Shown piece after piece: positions 48,801 through 63,761 of a stretch of DNA of 64,000 bases. Every line of letters starts with the position of its first letter. Position 1 is the stretch's first letter. The notes under the pieces are model-generated. The model ran no database searches. It saw only the letters and a list, made by a program, of their open reading frames with translations, and was not told where the DNA came from. This stretch comes from Desmodesmus armatus (lineage: Eukaryota > Chlorophyta > Chlorophyceae > Sphaeropleales > Scenedesmaceae), in contig VIIQ02000002.1 of the NCBI GenBank assembly GCA_007449985.2, positions 744,001-808,000 on the forward strand, written 5' to 3'. The translations under genes and the position numbers were made by a program.

Positions 48801-49782
48801 GGCCACGCTGTCAGGGAAGCCCTGGGGCAGCAGGTAGCTGCGCACAAGGCCCAGCAGACGGCCCTGGTAGGTCTGAGGGTCGTCAACCTGCAGGCAGCAG
48901 CAACAGGAGGGGGGGGGGTACTTGGTGATGGATGAAACTGGTCCCCAAAACCCTATTGTCAGGGAAGTATTGAGAACTGCAAGGAGAATACATGACTGCT
49001 GCAATCAGTGTGGGACATAATGATCTTTTTCTGCTTTAGCAGAATAGTGGGCCTTCAAATTCCTTGGCTTCAATGGCCTATCAAAGTGCCTGGCTGTGCA
49101 CGGCTCTGGTGACTGCAGGCCAACCACTCACCATGTCAAAACCCTCCCACATCTTGCCGCTGCCTTTGTCTACGCCGCTGCATGTGCGGTACACCCTCTG
49201 ACGCCCCCCTGCGTCCGTCTCCACGCACAGCGTGCCTGGCATGCTGGCAGGGTTTTCATGAGAACCCCTGGTGCGTAGCTTGTTGCGGTCCGCCTGCTGC
49301 TGCTGCTCCTGCTGCTTCTTGTTGGCTGACGAGTTCCGCTGTGTGAACTCGCTGAGAGTGAACAACGGTGCTGTGCGGTCTGGCTGTTGATGATGGTGCT
49401 GCTGTTGCTGCTGCTGCAAGCCATCGGTGCCTCTTGAAGGCTGGAGGGGGTGATCAGGCTGACCGAAATGCTGTTGAAAACTGTGTACAGGTTGCGACAG
49501 CTGCTGCAACAAGGGCACCGTCAAGGAAGCCAGAGGCAAGTGGCCTGGCTGTTGGACGCTGCCGGCCTGCAAGCAGACTGCAGCCAGCAGCTGCTCAGCT
49601 GAATGCTGCAACCCCTGAAGCTGCTCGTGTGAGGGTATGCAGGTGGAGCTGACAGCGAAGGCACACCCTGAGGTCACCAGAAATCTGCCTCTGTGCTTCC
49701 TGGTGCGCTGGCACCTGCTGCTGCTGCTGCTGCTGCCGCTGGACGGACTGCCAGCCTGCTCTGCACAGGCTAGCACCTGCAT
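45899..49782 (-). CDS. RUS (ROOT UVB SENSITIVE, DUF647) protein, apparent frame break in last exon
   Basis: Seven exons: 49782-49132, 48887-48684, 48471-48330, 48021-47873, 47536-47314, 46924-46734 and 46470-45899. The 217-residue first exon is Ser/Gln-rich and probably a plastid-targeting leader. The DUF647 core follows: YLLPQGFPDSVAPQYATYMG, AINWVLKDGAGRLGRFLFAR, FAL..NN, KGESVANLADIMGTIAGILL and LPYLNRARLALTSTHFL, with the C-terminal domain HVLLRQGAGPTDCLKAAFSA. RUS proteins act in vitamin B6- and light/UV-B-linked signalling in plant plastids (family knowledge). The last exon is 572 bases, one short of a whole frame. The frame opening at 46470 ends in a basic nonsense tail at 46132, while a second frame from about 46220 runs to a plausible C terminus (LTGSDLVRETWNKLAVALPW onward) ending at 45899. 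One missing base in the G-rich segment near 46205-46225 explains this; with it the protein is 710 residues. Confidence 0.85.
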
Positions 49783-50133
49783 GTCCGCTGTCAATTGGTT
49801 ATGTCCTGTATGTCGAAGGTAGGTACAGTGATATTATTACGGCCACCTATATCATGCACAGCTGGAACTGTTGATCTGTTCTCTGTAACGCCCAAGTCAG
49901 TGAAACGTAGGCAAAAGGCCCGGCTTCCAGCAACACAAACAACCAATGGAAAACTCTGTGAATCAACCTTTGGTTGCGTCCTGGCTAACTGGGGCGATGA
50001 CGTGTGCTGCGTGATCTGTGTCGGTTCAACTGCAGTAGTATGGTTATCGTCGACTGCCGGTTCTGTTTCTTAATTATTTGGTGAATCCGTCACCAGCGTG
50101 TGTGAGTGCTGGCTTTTTTGTACACCAGACAGC
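49783..50133. promoter_or_regulatory. Divergent promoter region, RUS and ubinuclein-like genes
   Basis: About 350 bp between opposite ATG codons. It is AT-richer than its surroundings (for example TTCTTAATTATTTGG at 50067-50081), consistent with core promoters. No defined binding motif was recognised. Confidence 0.4.
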
Positions 50134-53100
50134 ATGGCGCGAAGGATTACTCCAATAGCAGTGGACCAGCCAGTGGCAGCACAAGGCAACTTTGCCACGA
50201 ACGGCCTCGGTGCTGCAGAAGGGCCTCTGGATGTTGGACCAGCTCCTGATCAGGGGGATGTCAAAAGCGTGCACCCCAAGCTGGGAGCAGGGAGGCGCGT
50301 GCATGTCGACATCCAGGCCTCTGGGGAGCTCAAATTCAAACAGGTGCAGATGCCGCCAGGGCCACGGCTTTCCCAGGCTGGTGTTGGTATGGCATCTCGG
50401 AATTTATACAAAGGCATACTGCATTGAGGCAGTATCAACTAGGCATCGTGCCTGTCAAGAAGTTGCCCACTTTGACGACAGCGCCATGTCTGTCGCGTTG
50501 AATGCCTGGTTGCAGGTGCTGAGGCAGCAGGGAGTGGACATCATGACCTACAAGCAGGAACAGGACGAACGGTACAAGGCGCACTTCAAGTCCCTGTTTG
50601 TGAGTGAGGTGGCTGGTTCCTGTGAGCAGACGAGGTGCTAGCTGCAGCAGCGCCAACTGCAGCAGGTCATATGTCATCAATTGGGCATGGCCTTCACAAC
50701 TGATGTGTACGCAAACTGACACGTTGGGGTCATGTTGCTGCTGGTGCTGCAGGGAGATGACCCCAGCACCAAGAATAAGAAAGAGATGTTCTCCTTGGCA
50801 AACCTGGAATGGCGGGCTGTCCATGAAACACTGCAGGTGCAGACTGTACTGGCATCCATAGGCAGGTCATGCAAGCATCAGGTGGCCCGCATGAGTTGCA
50901 CAAGCCCCAGCCTTTGTGGGGTGGTGGCTTGGGCACATCAACATCCAGCCCTCACTCAAAGGGGGCGGGGGGGGGGGGTGCAAGCGCCTGGTGTGGATCG
51001 TGATAGTGCTGTCAGCATCGGCCCTCCTGCGGGTCCATGGCACAACATGCTTGGTGTTGGCTGTGGTGTGTTTAAGGAATGCCATTGTACTGCCTGCTTG
51101 CTCAGGCAACGCGTGACTCTGAAGATGGCGCCAACAGCGACAGTGCAGAGGTGGGTCACAAGGGAGCCAGAAACGTGCCTGCAGGTCCTGAATGTGCCAC
51201 CTGTTGAGTACACGATGATGGCTGCAGCTGCATGTTGCTGGCACATCCTGCTGCTGTGACAGCCAGCATCAGCCAGTATGTTTGGCAAACCCAGCACTAC
51301 TCCCCCCACCATGTAAGCATTGGCGTCAGTGCTTGGCTTTGAGTATCTGCTGCAGGCAGGAGCTGATGTTGAAGTGTTTTACCTGCTGCTGCAGGATGAC
51401 AGTGACGAGGAGGGGGATGGTGATGAGGACGAGGGAGGTGATGGCAGCAGCGATGATGCAGAGGTGCGGGCATGTGCTGCTCTGAGGCTACCACCTTGGT
51501 ATTTACCCGCAGCAGTTGTCAGCTCTTACAGACCGCTTTCCCAAAGTGATGTGCTGCCTGCTGCTGTTTGCATGTGTACTGTTCAACCAGACTTCAGCCG
51601 ATGAAATGCCAAGGCAGCCTTGTCGACTGCATTCTCTATCCAACACAGCTTTGCCGTGCTGATCTCAGCTGTGCTGCTGGTGTTCTTGCTAGTGTACCGG
51701 CCTGGTGTGCTATGCTGCTGGTGTGCCACGCCGTGCTGTGCCGTGCTGTGCTGTGCTGTGCTGCAGGAGGGTGCTGGTGGCGATGGTGAGATCGACCTTG
51801 GTGAGGCTGACAAGAAGCCCAAGCGTCAGCGCTTTGAGCGCTATGAGGACGACTTCATAGATGACAGCGAGATAGAGATGGTCAAGGGGGACCCAAGGTC
51901 AAGACACGCTTCACAGGCTTCTACATCAACAAGGTAGGACTGGCTGTACCTCACACCTGCGCCTCTCTGCAGCTGAGTGAGGCACCTGCAATGTATGTGA
52001 GGTGTACTCCTCAATAAGGTACTTTCAGTGCTTAGGGACGTGAGAGCGCCCCAGCCTAGTGTGAGGAGACCTTGCGGGGCCATGCAAGCGCACCTGAACT
52101 GGAATCACACGTATCTCTTACATGATGATGATGGTGTTACGATGCTGCTACTGTGCTGCCACCGTGCTACAGGGCAACTTGGAGGTCATTGAGGAGGGGC
52201 CCACCAAGCAGCGGCGCAGGGCACCAAAGCCACCTGCAGACCCAGCTGCTGCTGCTGCTGCAGCTGCCGGCAGCGGGCCGCCTGCCAAGCGGCGCAAGCA
52301 GCAGGAGCCTCCTGTGGCAGCGAAGCAGCAGAAGCTGCAGGAGCCCAGCCAGCAGCAGCAGCAGCAGCAGCAGCAGGATGCTGAGGAGCCAACCAAAAAG
52401 CGGAAGAAGGCCAAGCAGGGTGATTCATCAGGGGGTGCAGAGCAGCAGCAGCAGCAGCAGCAGGTGGCCGCAGGCGAGGGTGCAGAGCTTGAGGCAGGGC
52501 CAAGAAAAAGCGGGCGCGCAGCGAGAATGCTGGACCAGCAGCAGCTGCTGCTGCTGCAGCAGATGGTGCTGCTGACGCACCTGCTAGCAAAAAGGTAAGG
52601 CTGGTCATGTCCAGACCACATGCAGCACCCTGGTTGCTGTGTCAGCCCCTTTTGTTTGCCTGCCTTGGGTGAACAGTCGTGATCCCAAGCTTGAGCAGCA
52701 ATTCATTGCTGCTCAAGCATCACAAATTTTCAATTTCAGCCGTTGGCATCATGGTGGGCAGCCCTCAACCCAACCCCCTACTACCGTGCTTGGTGCGGCA
52801 TGCAGGCACGCAAGGCGTCCCCGGCCCCACCAGAGGCAGCAGCACCCCCACCCCCAGCAGTGCCGGCAGCAGGTGGTGGCATAGCAAATCTTGCCATAGC
52901 AGCAGGTATGAGTGGAAAGCTGGCGCAATGTCTGGCGAAATTACGGCCTCGCTACTCCATGTGTCCACTTGGTAGTGTGCTGCATTCATCCAACAACACA
53001 CACGGCAGGTTGCGGTGCCACTTTCATGCAGCTATTATGGCTGTGCAGTTTGTGTTGTCACCATCATCACAAAACGCCAAGCAATTTGCATCCTGTCAGA

Positions 53101-56100
53101 AAACCTTCAAGCGGCCTGTTTGTGCCATGGTTTGTCTGCAGCCAAGGCGGCGGCTGCCAGGAAGGCTGCATCTGGAGGTGCTGCTGCGCGCGGCAGCTCA
53201 GCAGCAGTAGCCCTACCCCCAGCTGGACCCACTGCAGCAGCGAAGAAGGATACAGCAGCGGCAGGGGGAGCAGCAGCTAGTGAGGCTGCCCAGGCTAGTC
53301 AGCAGCAGCAGCAGCAGCACCAGGCACAGTCACCGCTGCAGGCAGCGATGTCAGCTGTGTTCCCTGCTGCGGCCCCTCCAGATGCACCAGCTGCTGCACC
53401 TGCTGCTGCAGCTGCCGCAAGTGGTGGGGCAGCTGAGCAGGGTGTGGTGGCCCCTGCTGGTCTACCAGATGAAGTAGTGGAAGCAGCACAGGCCCTGCAG
53501 ACGGCCGTGGAGGAGGTGCGCCAGGCAACGGAACTCCATTTGTCAGGACAGCATCGTGTACTTTGTGTTGATGGTCGTCAGGTCCACACTGCAGGCTTCA
53601 GTCAGGCGGGTGTGGTGAAGACTCGCATAGTCCATACCTTTCTTTGAGTGCTGTTTCGTCATACAGCTTGTTGGCGTGGCATCAGCCAATGTTCCACACA
53701 CCGATCGCTGCGTCTGTTTGTCCTGTGGCCCCCTCACTGTGCCGCTGCCTGCACACCTGCAGCACCAGGAGGCGCTGTCAGCCCCCTCTGCCACCACCGC
53801 CACCCGCAACAAGCTGCTGGCCGCCCCGCTGTCCTCCCTGGGCCTGGCCTTTGCCCGCCTGGCGGAGCCTCAGCAGCAGCAGCTCCAGGCGCAGCTGCTG
53901 CAGCTGGTGGGGCCCCAGCTGCCTCACCTCAACGACAAGCAGCTGCGCAAGAAGCTGCTGCAGGAGCCCAAGGACAAGCTGGCGGCCATGCAGGACAGCA
54001 GGGACCGCCTGATGGAGGCACTGCCGGCTGTCAGGGGAGCAGCAGCGGGAGGGGCAGGTGCGGCGCGGCTGACGCGGGGGTGGATGGATGATGGTAGAGT
54101 CTGCGACGTGGTGCTGCAGCTGGATTTGTTGTGCTGGTGTGGCATCTATCGCTTGTTGTTGATGGACAGCCATTCACTCAGTTGACTGCTCAGGTGCAAC
54201 ACTGGTGTAGGACAGGCGTGTTTGCCATAACAGTGGCATTGCCGGTGCAGACATGAACGCTAGTAGACCCTTGTGCTGCTGTGGTGTTCCCCTGTCGCTG
54301 TTCAGGTGCTGGTGCAGAGGGCGCTGCCAGTGATGATGACTTCCAGGCACACTGGAGTGCTGCAGCAGAGGATGCCCTGGTGGCAGCATGGAATGCGGCA
54401 AAGGCTGTGGCCGGGCAGCAGGGTGTCAGCCAGCTGGCTTTGGATGTGTGCACAGCACTCGGGAACACGGCTGTGCAGGTAAGAGAGGCCAGAAGACAGG
54501 ACCAGCTTGCATGTTGCAAGGTCCAATGTGTGTACGTACACGTGGCAGCGTGCAGGGTCAAGGCAGCCGTTGTCTCTGCTGTGCTAGGCAGGTTGGCAGT
54601 CGCAGGGTGTCAGCGTGACATGGCAGGTGGGTTGATTTGTCGTAAGGAGGCTGAAATAGGGGGATGCCCCTCGGTCAACAGCTGGTACTGTTTTGGGCCT
54701 GTGTGTGCCGCATTGCTGTGTGCTGCATGAGGAAGCAAGGGGGACTGCTGTGCTGGGGTGCTTGCAGGAGCAGCCTGACAAGGCTGTGAGTGAGGTGCAG
54801 CAGGTGTACAACAGAGCCAAGCGGCGGCAGAAGGCAGCAAAGGATGAAGCAAAAGCAGCTGCTGCAGACCCACACTCCCAGGCTGAGGGTGCAGACGGCA
54901 CTAGCACAGTAGCAGCGGCATCTGCTGCACAGGCAGCAGCAGCACCTCAGTCACAGGCTGCACAGGGGCACGTGTGCCGTCCCGTCCCCTGTCACCAGTC
55001 CCCAGTGGTGCAGTGACAGCACCAGCAGCACCGGCAGCAGCAGCGGCAGCAGCAGGGCCTGTCAGCACCCCCGGCAAGGGTCGTGGCAGCCAGCAGGACA
55101 GTGACACGGCCACGGATGATGAGGGGGCAGAGCCTGGCGGCAAGGAGGCTGCTGGGGCTGCAGGGGCAGAGGACGGCACACAGGGCTCCAAGATGGAGTT
55201 CAGCCAGTGGCAAGGTGGGGGTCTGATGCAGGATGTCTGCCACAGGCACACAGGGTCACTGTCCATTTAGCCCTTGCATGACTCATCTGCGGCTAAATAT
55301 TGCGAATTGAGAGAAAGGCCTTGCATCAGCATGCCATGTATTCCAGCTCATTTCAAGGTCAGCTCCTGTCACAATCCCGCAGTGCTGCCCAAAAGTCGTG
55401 CGACGAAAGTGATGGGCTCCCTGCGCTGCTGCTTCATGTTTTTTGGCCGCATGTGTGTGTCTGCAGCTCCCAGCCCCCGCCTGGTGGGCTGCCTTGAGGC
55501 TGCCAAAGCTGCTGGTGCCTCTGAGGACTGGCTGCGTGAGAGGTACTCCTCCATACGCAAGACCAGCACACACGGGCACCAGGCCTTCCGGGTGCTGTGT
55601 TATGCAGGACCAGGTGAGCGGGGTGTGTGCAACAGCTAGTGTCTGATAAGGGTGTTGTGCAGTATCTGCAGCACTTGGGCACTGCAAGCATTGCTGTGTG
55701 GCCAGGCCCCCCTGGCAAGTGATTGTTGATGCGTACGTTGCAAGCAGTTGATGTGGATTGAGAGGGGCTCAGACACAAAGTTGCCCGTACGCCCACATGC
55801 AGGGACATGCAGAAAGAGAGAGAGAGAGAAGCTTGTTGCAGGCAGTATGGGTTTGGACGCTGAGTAGCAAACAAGTAGCAAGGGTGCGATGTGCCTAACC
55901 CCAGCCTCCTGTGTGCTGCCTGTGTCACTGCCTGTCTGCAGCTGGGTGCCGTGTGCGTGACTTCAGGGCGCTTGGTGACCAGCACAACCTGGGCTTCCAC
56001 CTGGAGGCCACAGGCAAGGGCACACAAAACATGAAACAGGCCCTGGCAGGCAAGGGCCTCAGCAACATCGTGGGCATCACAGGTACGGACAGCCCCTGCC

Positions 56101-56576
56101 TGGTGCAAGACATTCAGCAAGCCGATACAGATCTATCGGCAGTCAATGTGTCTGGCCTCTGCTGTCGATGTCTATTGTCGTGCTGGTGTGGGGCTGGCAG
56201 AGTCGTTGGTGCCTTGCCAGCTGTGGTGGAGGCCGTGTGGTGCTTGTTGTGTGGTGAGGCCTAGCTGGGCAGCTTGACTGGGCAGGATTGGTGCATGCAA
56301 CATGCGTTGGATGTTGGGGGCCGGATGGTGGGAGGTGCATGGCGCGCGTGTTGCAGGCCTCTGCAATGAGAGCCTTCTCAGTACGGCTGGCGCTCACTGT
56401 GTGCATACATGCCTGTGTGTTGTGCAGAGGCTGACCACATGAAGTGTGCGTTGCTGGCGTTCCCCGGTGTCATCCCCCGCCCAATCAAGACATCCCGGGC
56501 ACCCACGCCGGGAGGACAGGCGGAGGTGGTGGTGAGGGAGCAGGGGCCTCTGGCGCAGCGGCTGCTGAGTGAGTGA
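50134..56576 (+). CDS. Ubinuclein/HPC2-like histone chaperone subunit (three apparent 1-base deletions)
   Basis: Fourteen exons: 50134-50343, 50516-50599, 50753-50836, 51395-51463, 51767-51933, 52173-52594, 52806-52905, 53142-53515, 53763-54057, 54306-54478, 54768-55214, 55467-55613, 55942-56082 and 56428-56576. Exon 5 holds the HPC2-related signature RFERYEDDFIDDSEIEM, then in the next frame KTRFTGFYINK, followed in exon 6 by GNLEVIEEG. This is the HIRA-complex-binding HRD domain, preceded by an acidic run. Exons 5, 6 and 11 are each one base short: the frames resume after adding one base near the G runs at 51883-51887, about 52497-52500 and 54964-54967. Corrected length is about 954 residues. 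The rest is Lys/Gln/Ala-rich with nuclear-signal patches, then a middle helical domain (NKLLAAPLSSLGLAFARL, LNDKQLRKKLL) like the ubinuclein middle region, and an unrecognised C-terminal domain (exons 12-14). Role inferred: replication-independent H3.3 deposition in the nucleus. Confidence 0.75.
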
Positions 56577-57121
56577 GCAACCTGGTCGTGGACCAGATGG
56601 TGCTGGTGGTGGTTGTGCCAAGGGCCGTTGGCCATAGCTGAGGACTGGCATTGGGCTCAGCGCTGAGCCTGCATCCCAGGATGCTCATGGCTTTAGGTCA
56701 AGTGCAGCTCAACAGGCAGGCTCCCGTGTGGGCTTTTCCATGTGAGGGGTCATGTGAGGCTAAGTCAAACACACAATTGTGAGCTGTGTCGTCTGAGCAG
56801 CTGCTGCTGGATGGTTGTTGGGTGTGTACACCCACATGTGGCTGTTGCAAGCATGCAAGATCCAGTGTGCAGCTCTACCAAACGTGACTATTTTGAGGCC
56901 TGCTCTGTAGTTGTATGTTGCTCGGTTACATGATTTGACATTGCTCAATTCTCATCTCAAGAAATGTTGTCAGCTTGTGACAGAAGCATCCCACCTCACA
57001 AGTATATACGTACATATATGTTTCTTGAGTACATCGTGCAGAGTGGTGTGGGCTAAAACACACGAGTTGACAAAATGAGTGGACTGTCCCAACACAGATA
57101 AAAGCACAGCTTCTCATTACA
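56577..57121. other. Convergent 3' flank between ubinuclein-like and lumazine synthase genes
   Basis: About 0.5 kb between facing stops. It includes an AT-rich patch near 57000-57020. A minus-strand TGTAA (57121-57117) directly abuts the lumazine synthase stop and is close for a polyadenylation signal, so its use is uncertain. No gene was seen. Confidence 0.45.
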
Positions 57122-59056
57122 TCACTTGGCTGGGCCCCATGCGGGTGCAGCCAGGCCATCAGCTCTCAGCGAGCTCATGAGGTTGGCCATCTCAATGGCA
57201 GTGATGGCTGCCTCACCACCCTTGTTGCCAACCTTGCCACCAGCGCGGTCCAGCGCCTGCAGGGGAAGGGCAGGTCAGGCAGGGCAGATTGAGCATGCAC
57301 AGGATGAGCAGGCAGCACACCACTGCAGACAATGTTGCTACAGCTGGTGCAGAGTGTGGCGACTATGTGCCTTAGCAATGTCAAATGCAGCAGACCACAC
57401 CTTGGGTGGCTGCTACTGCACCCCACCAGGTGCACCCACAGGCACACTCTCCTGATATTCAGCAACCCCCAAACCCAGATGCAGCACATACAACACCCTA
57501 TGCAAGCCTGAACATGTCTCACCTGCTCCATGGTGTCGCATGTCAGCACACCAAACACAACAGGGGTACCTGCCGGGCAGCAAGACACAGCGAACATGCT
57601 GTGAACTAGCACAACCTCTTTCCAGCACCTGCGCCCATCAGCAATTTATCCAGCGTGTGCTAGTGCGGCCAGTAAAGTCAGCAGGCCGGGCAGTCACTCA
57701 GGGCTAGATCAGGGCAATCCAACAACTGCACAGACCCTGCCCTTTGCTTGTGGAGCTCAAGCCCAGCAGCATTACGCCACTGCTGTTTCAAACAGGCTGC
57801 GTTACGAGCAAAAGGTCACATACATGCTTCTCCCCTGCATACCCGTCCTCTGCTTAGCTGCTGTGTCAAGCTGGGGCCTGCTGTGCTGCTCACCTGTGTC
57901 TGTGCTGGCGTTCAAGCACCCGCTGGTGGCAGCACCCACCACAGCATCATAGTGGGTGGTGGCTCCACGCACCTGTGCACAAGCCAAGAACAACAGTGCA
58001 ACTGGTTTGACAAGAGTAAGAGCTTTTTGGACCAAGAGCTACGGTACCTCTTGGTCAGGCAGAGGCTTCTTTGCAGTGATATGGGAATGTCTGCTGCACA
58101 ACACAGCTGGGACCACTGGCGCCGCCAGTGTTCTGCGGCATGCCTACCAACCCGCTTGCGTGCTGCACAGCTCACAGTATGGTAAGCACTCACCACTACT
58201 CCGATGCAGACCACTGCATCAAACTTGCCAGACTTGGCCATGGCCTTGGCAACAACTGGCAGCTCAAAGCTACCAGGCACCCAGCACACCTGGCAGGGCC
58301 GCACACGTACATTTGCAGCAAGGGGGAAAACTGTCAAAATGAGGGCAGAGCGTGTTGTTTTTCCAGTTGGCATTTGCTGTTCTCTGGGCTCATGTTCAGA
58401 CATGACAGTTCGGCGCATCAGCACCCTCCACACCTAATCGCAAGAGCCCACAGTCAATCAAAGGTGTTGGCCCAGCACTTGACACCAAGTGCAAAGACAT
58501 TTTGCCCCCGTCAGGTCATGGAAAATATCACATCTGTATGTCAGCGCACACCTACCTCCACGTTTGACATGGAGACGCCATGAGCTGCGAAAGCACCCTT
58601 GGCACCCTCCAGCAGCAGCTTTGTGACCAAGTCGTTGAAGCGTCCAATTACCACACCATATCGCTGCTCGGGCTTTGCAACTACGCTGCCGTGGCGCACA
58701 TTTGGCTCTTGCTGTGCTGCTGCTACCTGCACAGTCAATCGCCTGCGACTGCTGCTGGCAGTGCTGCTGCTGCTGTGCCTGCTGCTGGTCCCCACCCTGT
58801 GGAGTGCTGCAGAAGAGGCAGATGTGTTCAAACAAAACTACTAACTGTAAGATTGCGTTTGGGCTTGTGCATTGCTGTGATGGCTATGCATTCCTGAAGC
58901 ACAGGCACAGCACATGGTCACCAGCTCTCTCCCCCCCAAGCTCATGGCCCATTCACCTGGCTGCTGTGCACAGCGTTGCAAATGAACACTGCTCATTCCA
59001 TTGGCCCGGGAGGGAGCCTTACAAGCGCCAGACACGCGTGCATTTGTGTGCAGCAT
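57122..59056 (-). CDS. ribH: 6,7-dimethyl-8-ribityllumazine synthase, plastid-targeted
   Basis: Six exons: 59056-59023, 58806-58556, 58289-58194, 57972-57894, 57569-57523 and 57256-57122, giving 213 residues. Exons 1-2 ([12 protein letters not shown], then Ser/Arg-rich) form a plastid transit peptide; exon 2 lacks its own ATG and is preceded by in-frame stops, so exon 1 is needed. The mature enzyme begins [20 protein letters not shown] and continues [38 protein letters not shown] with the catalytic His of [24 protein letters not shown] and [18 protein letters not shown]. It condenses the ribityl-uracil amine with dihydroxybutanone phosphate in riboflavin synthesis. The exon 1 donor GCTT/GTAAGG is my choice; a second ATG at 58944 ([10 protein letters not shown]) is also phase-compatible. 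Only about 95 bp separates this start from the PRMT10-like start. Confidence 0.9.
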
Positions 59057-59151
59057 CGTCGATCTGTGTTCCTAGGAGAGACGATCAGCGCACAATCACA
59101 CTTGGCAAGCTTTTCAAGCCCTCAGAGATAATCTGGAGCTACTTTCGTTCA
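59057..59151. promoter_or_regulatory. Very short divergent promoter, lumazine synthase and PRMT10-like genes
   Basis: If both inferred first exons are right, only 95 bp separate the two ATG codons. If the alternative PRMT start at 59474 is used, the gap is 417 bp. No TATA-like element is evident on either strand. Confidence 0.35.
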
Positions 59152-62925
<3,774 letters not shown>

Positions 62926-63410
62926 ATGTCGACCATGTTTGTGGTGGTGAGGCCTGCAGGCAAGTGGCTGTCGCGTTTGTATGGTTGTACTGCACACAGC
63001 AGGATGTTTGTCACAGATGTTTTGGTTGTCGTGGTTGGGCCGGACCTCTCTGTTCCCAGGCAGAGCTGAGAAGCTCTCGAGTGCTGAGCGTGCTTTGACA
63101 CTGCTGCTGATTTTGAGTGGAAGTTTGGACACCTCTCAAGCAGTTTTGGTAGTTTGGCATGTGTTACCTTGAGCTCTGTGGCCAGGTCGGCTGTACACTG
63201 GTGCTGTTGTGTTCACGGGAGAAGTGCTTCACCTGTGGGTATGCCACAGTATTGTTTTGATGGTTGTGTTGTTGGAAGGCCAATGGATACTGAATAGCGA
63301 TCACAACCGCACGTGCTTCAGTGTCGATCGCGAAGAACCACACTCCCACAGCAAAGGCCCAAAAAGCGCCGCTGTCCATCCTCTGCTTCACTGCAGTCAA
63401 CACAACCACA
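62926..63410. other. Convergent 3' flank between PRMT10-like and helicase genes
   Basis: About 0.5 kb between facing stop codons. No TGTAA element or domain-bearing frame was recognised. Confidence 0.45.
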
Positions 63411-63761
63411 TCACCGCTTGTCACTCCACATCCGTGGAACACGGTGCACAGGCACCCCCTGCCGGTTGCGCTCCAGTATATCTTTCGCGATCGGCACTTG
63501 CTTGCCCAGCACCAGCACACTGACCACACCCTTGCCGCCAGCACCACGGGCTGTGCGCCCAACTCGTCTGACGTACTCCGAGGGGTCACGTGGGAACTCA
63601 AACAGCACCACGTGCTCACACCACATGCTGTCGATGCCGCGGGAGGTCCTGTCTGTGCAGACCAGGATCATGGGCTGCTCGCCTGCGGTCGGCGGGGCCA
63701 GCCAGGTGTTGAGCGCACGGGAGCGCAGCTCGTCACGGATAGCCTCGTGGTACACAAGCAC
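63411..63761 (-). CDS. DEAD-box RNA helicase, last exon (5' part beyond window)
   Basis: A single 351-base terminal exon with acceptor CCTGCAG at 63768-63762 and stop TGA at 63413-63411. The 116 residues cover the end of the second RecA domain: motif V region ILVCTDRTSRGID, VVLFEFPRDPSEY and motif VI VRRVGRTARGAGG, followed by VPIAKDILERNRQG. This is closest in pattern to plant organellar DEAD-box helicases of the RH39/RH50 type, which act in plastid rRNA processing; that subgroup call is tentative. It ends soon after the helicase core (VPRMWSDKR) with no long tail. The remaining 239 bases to the window edge look like intron. Confidence 0.85.
   Translation of the reverse strand: MLVYHEAIRDELRSRALNTWLAPPTAGEQPMILVCTDRTSRGIDSMWCEHVVLFEFPRDPSEYVRRVGRTARGAGGKGVVSVLVLGKQVPIAKDILERNRQGVPVHRVPRMWSDKR

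Noticed and set aside
51767..51937. Stop codon TAG in ubinuclein-like exon 5 as the true gene end
   Set aside because: It would cut the HPC2-related domain in half. The other frame resumes KTRFTGFYINK directly and joins exon 6 in phase.
53015..53141. Upstream extension of ubinuclein-like exon 8
   Set aside because: A CTGCAG acceptor at 53136-53141 fits the phase of the preceding exon; the extension contains no conserved sequence.
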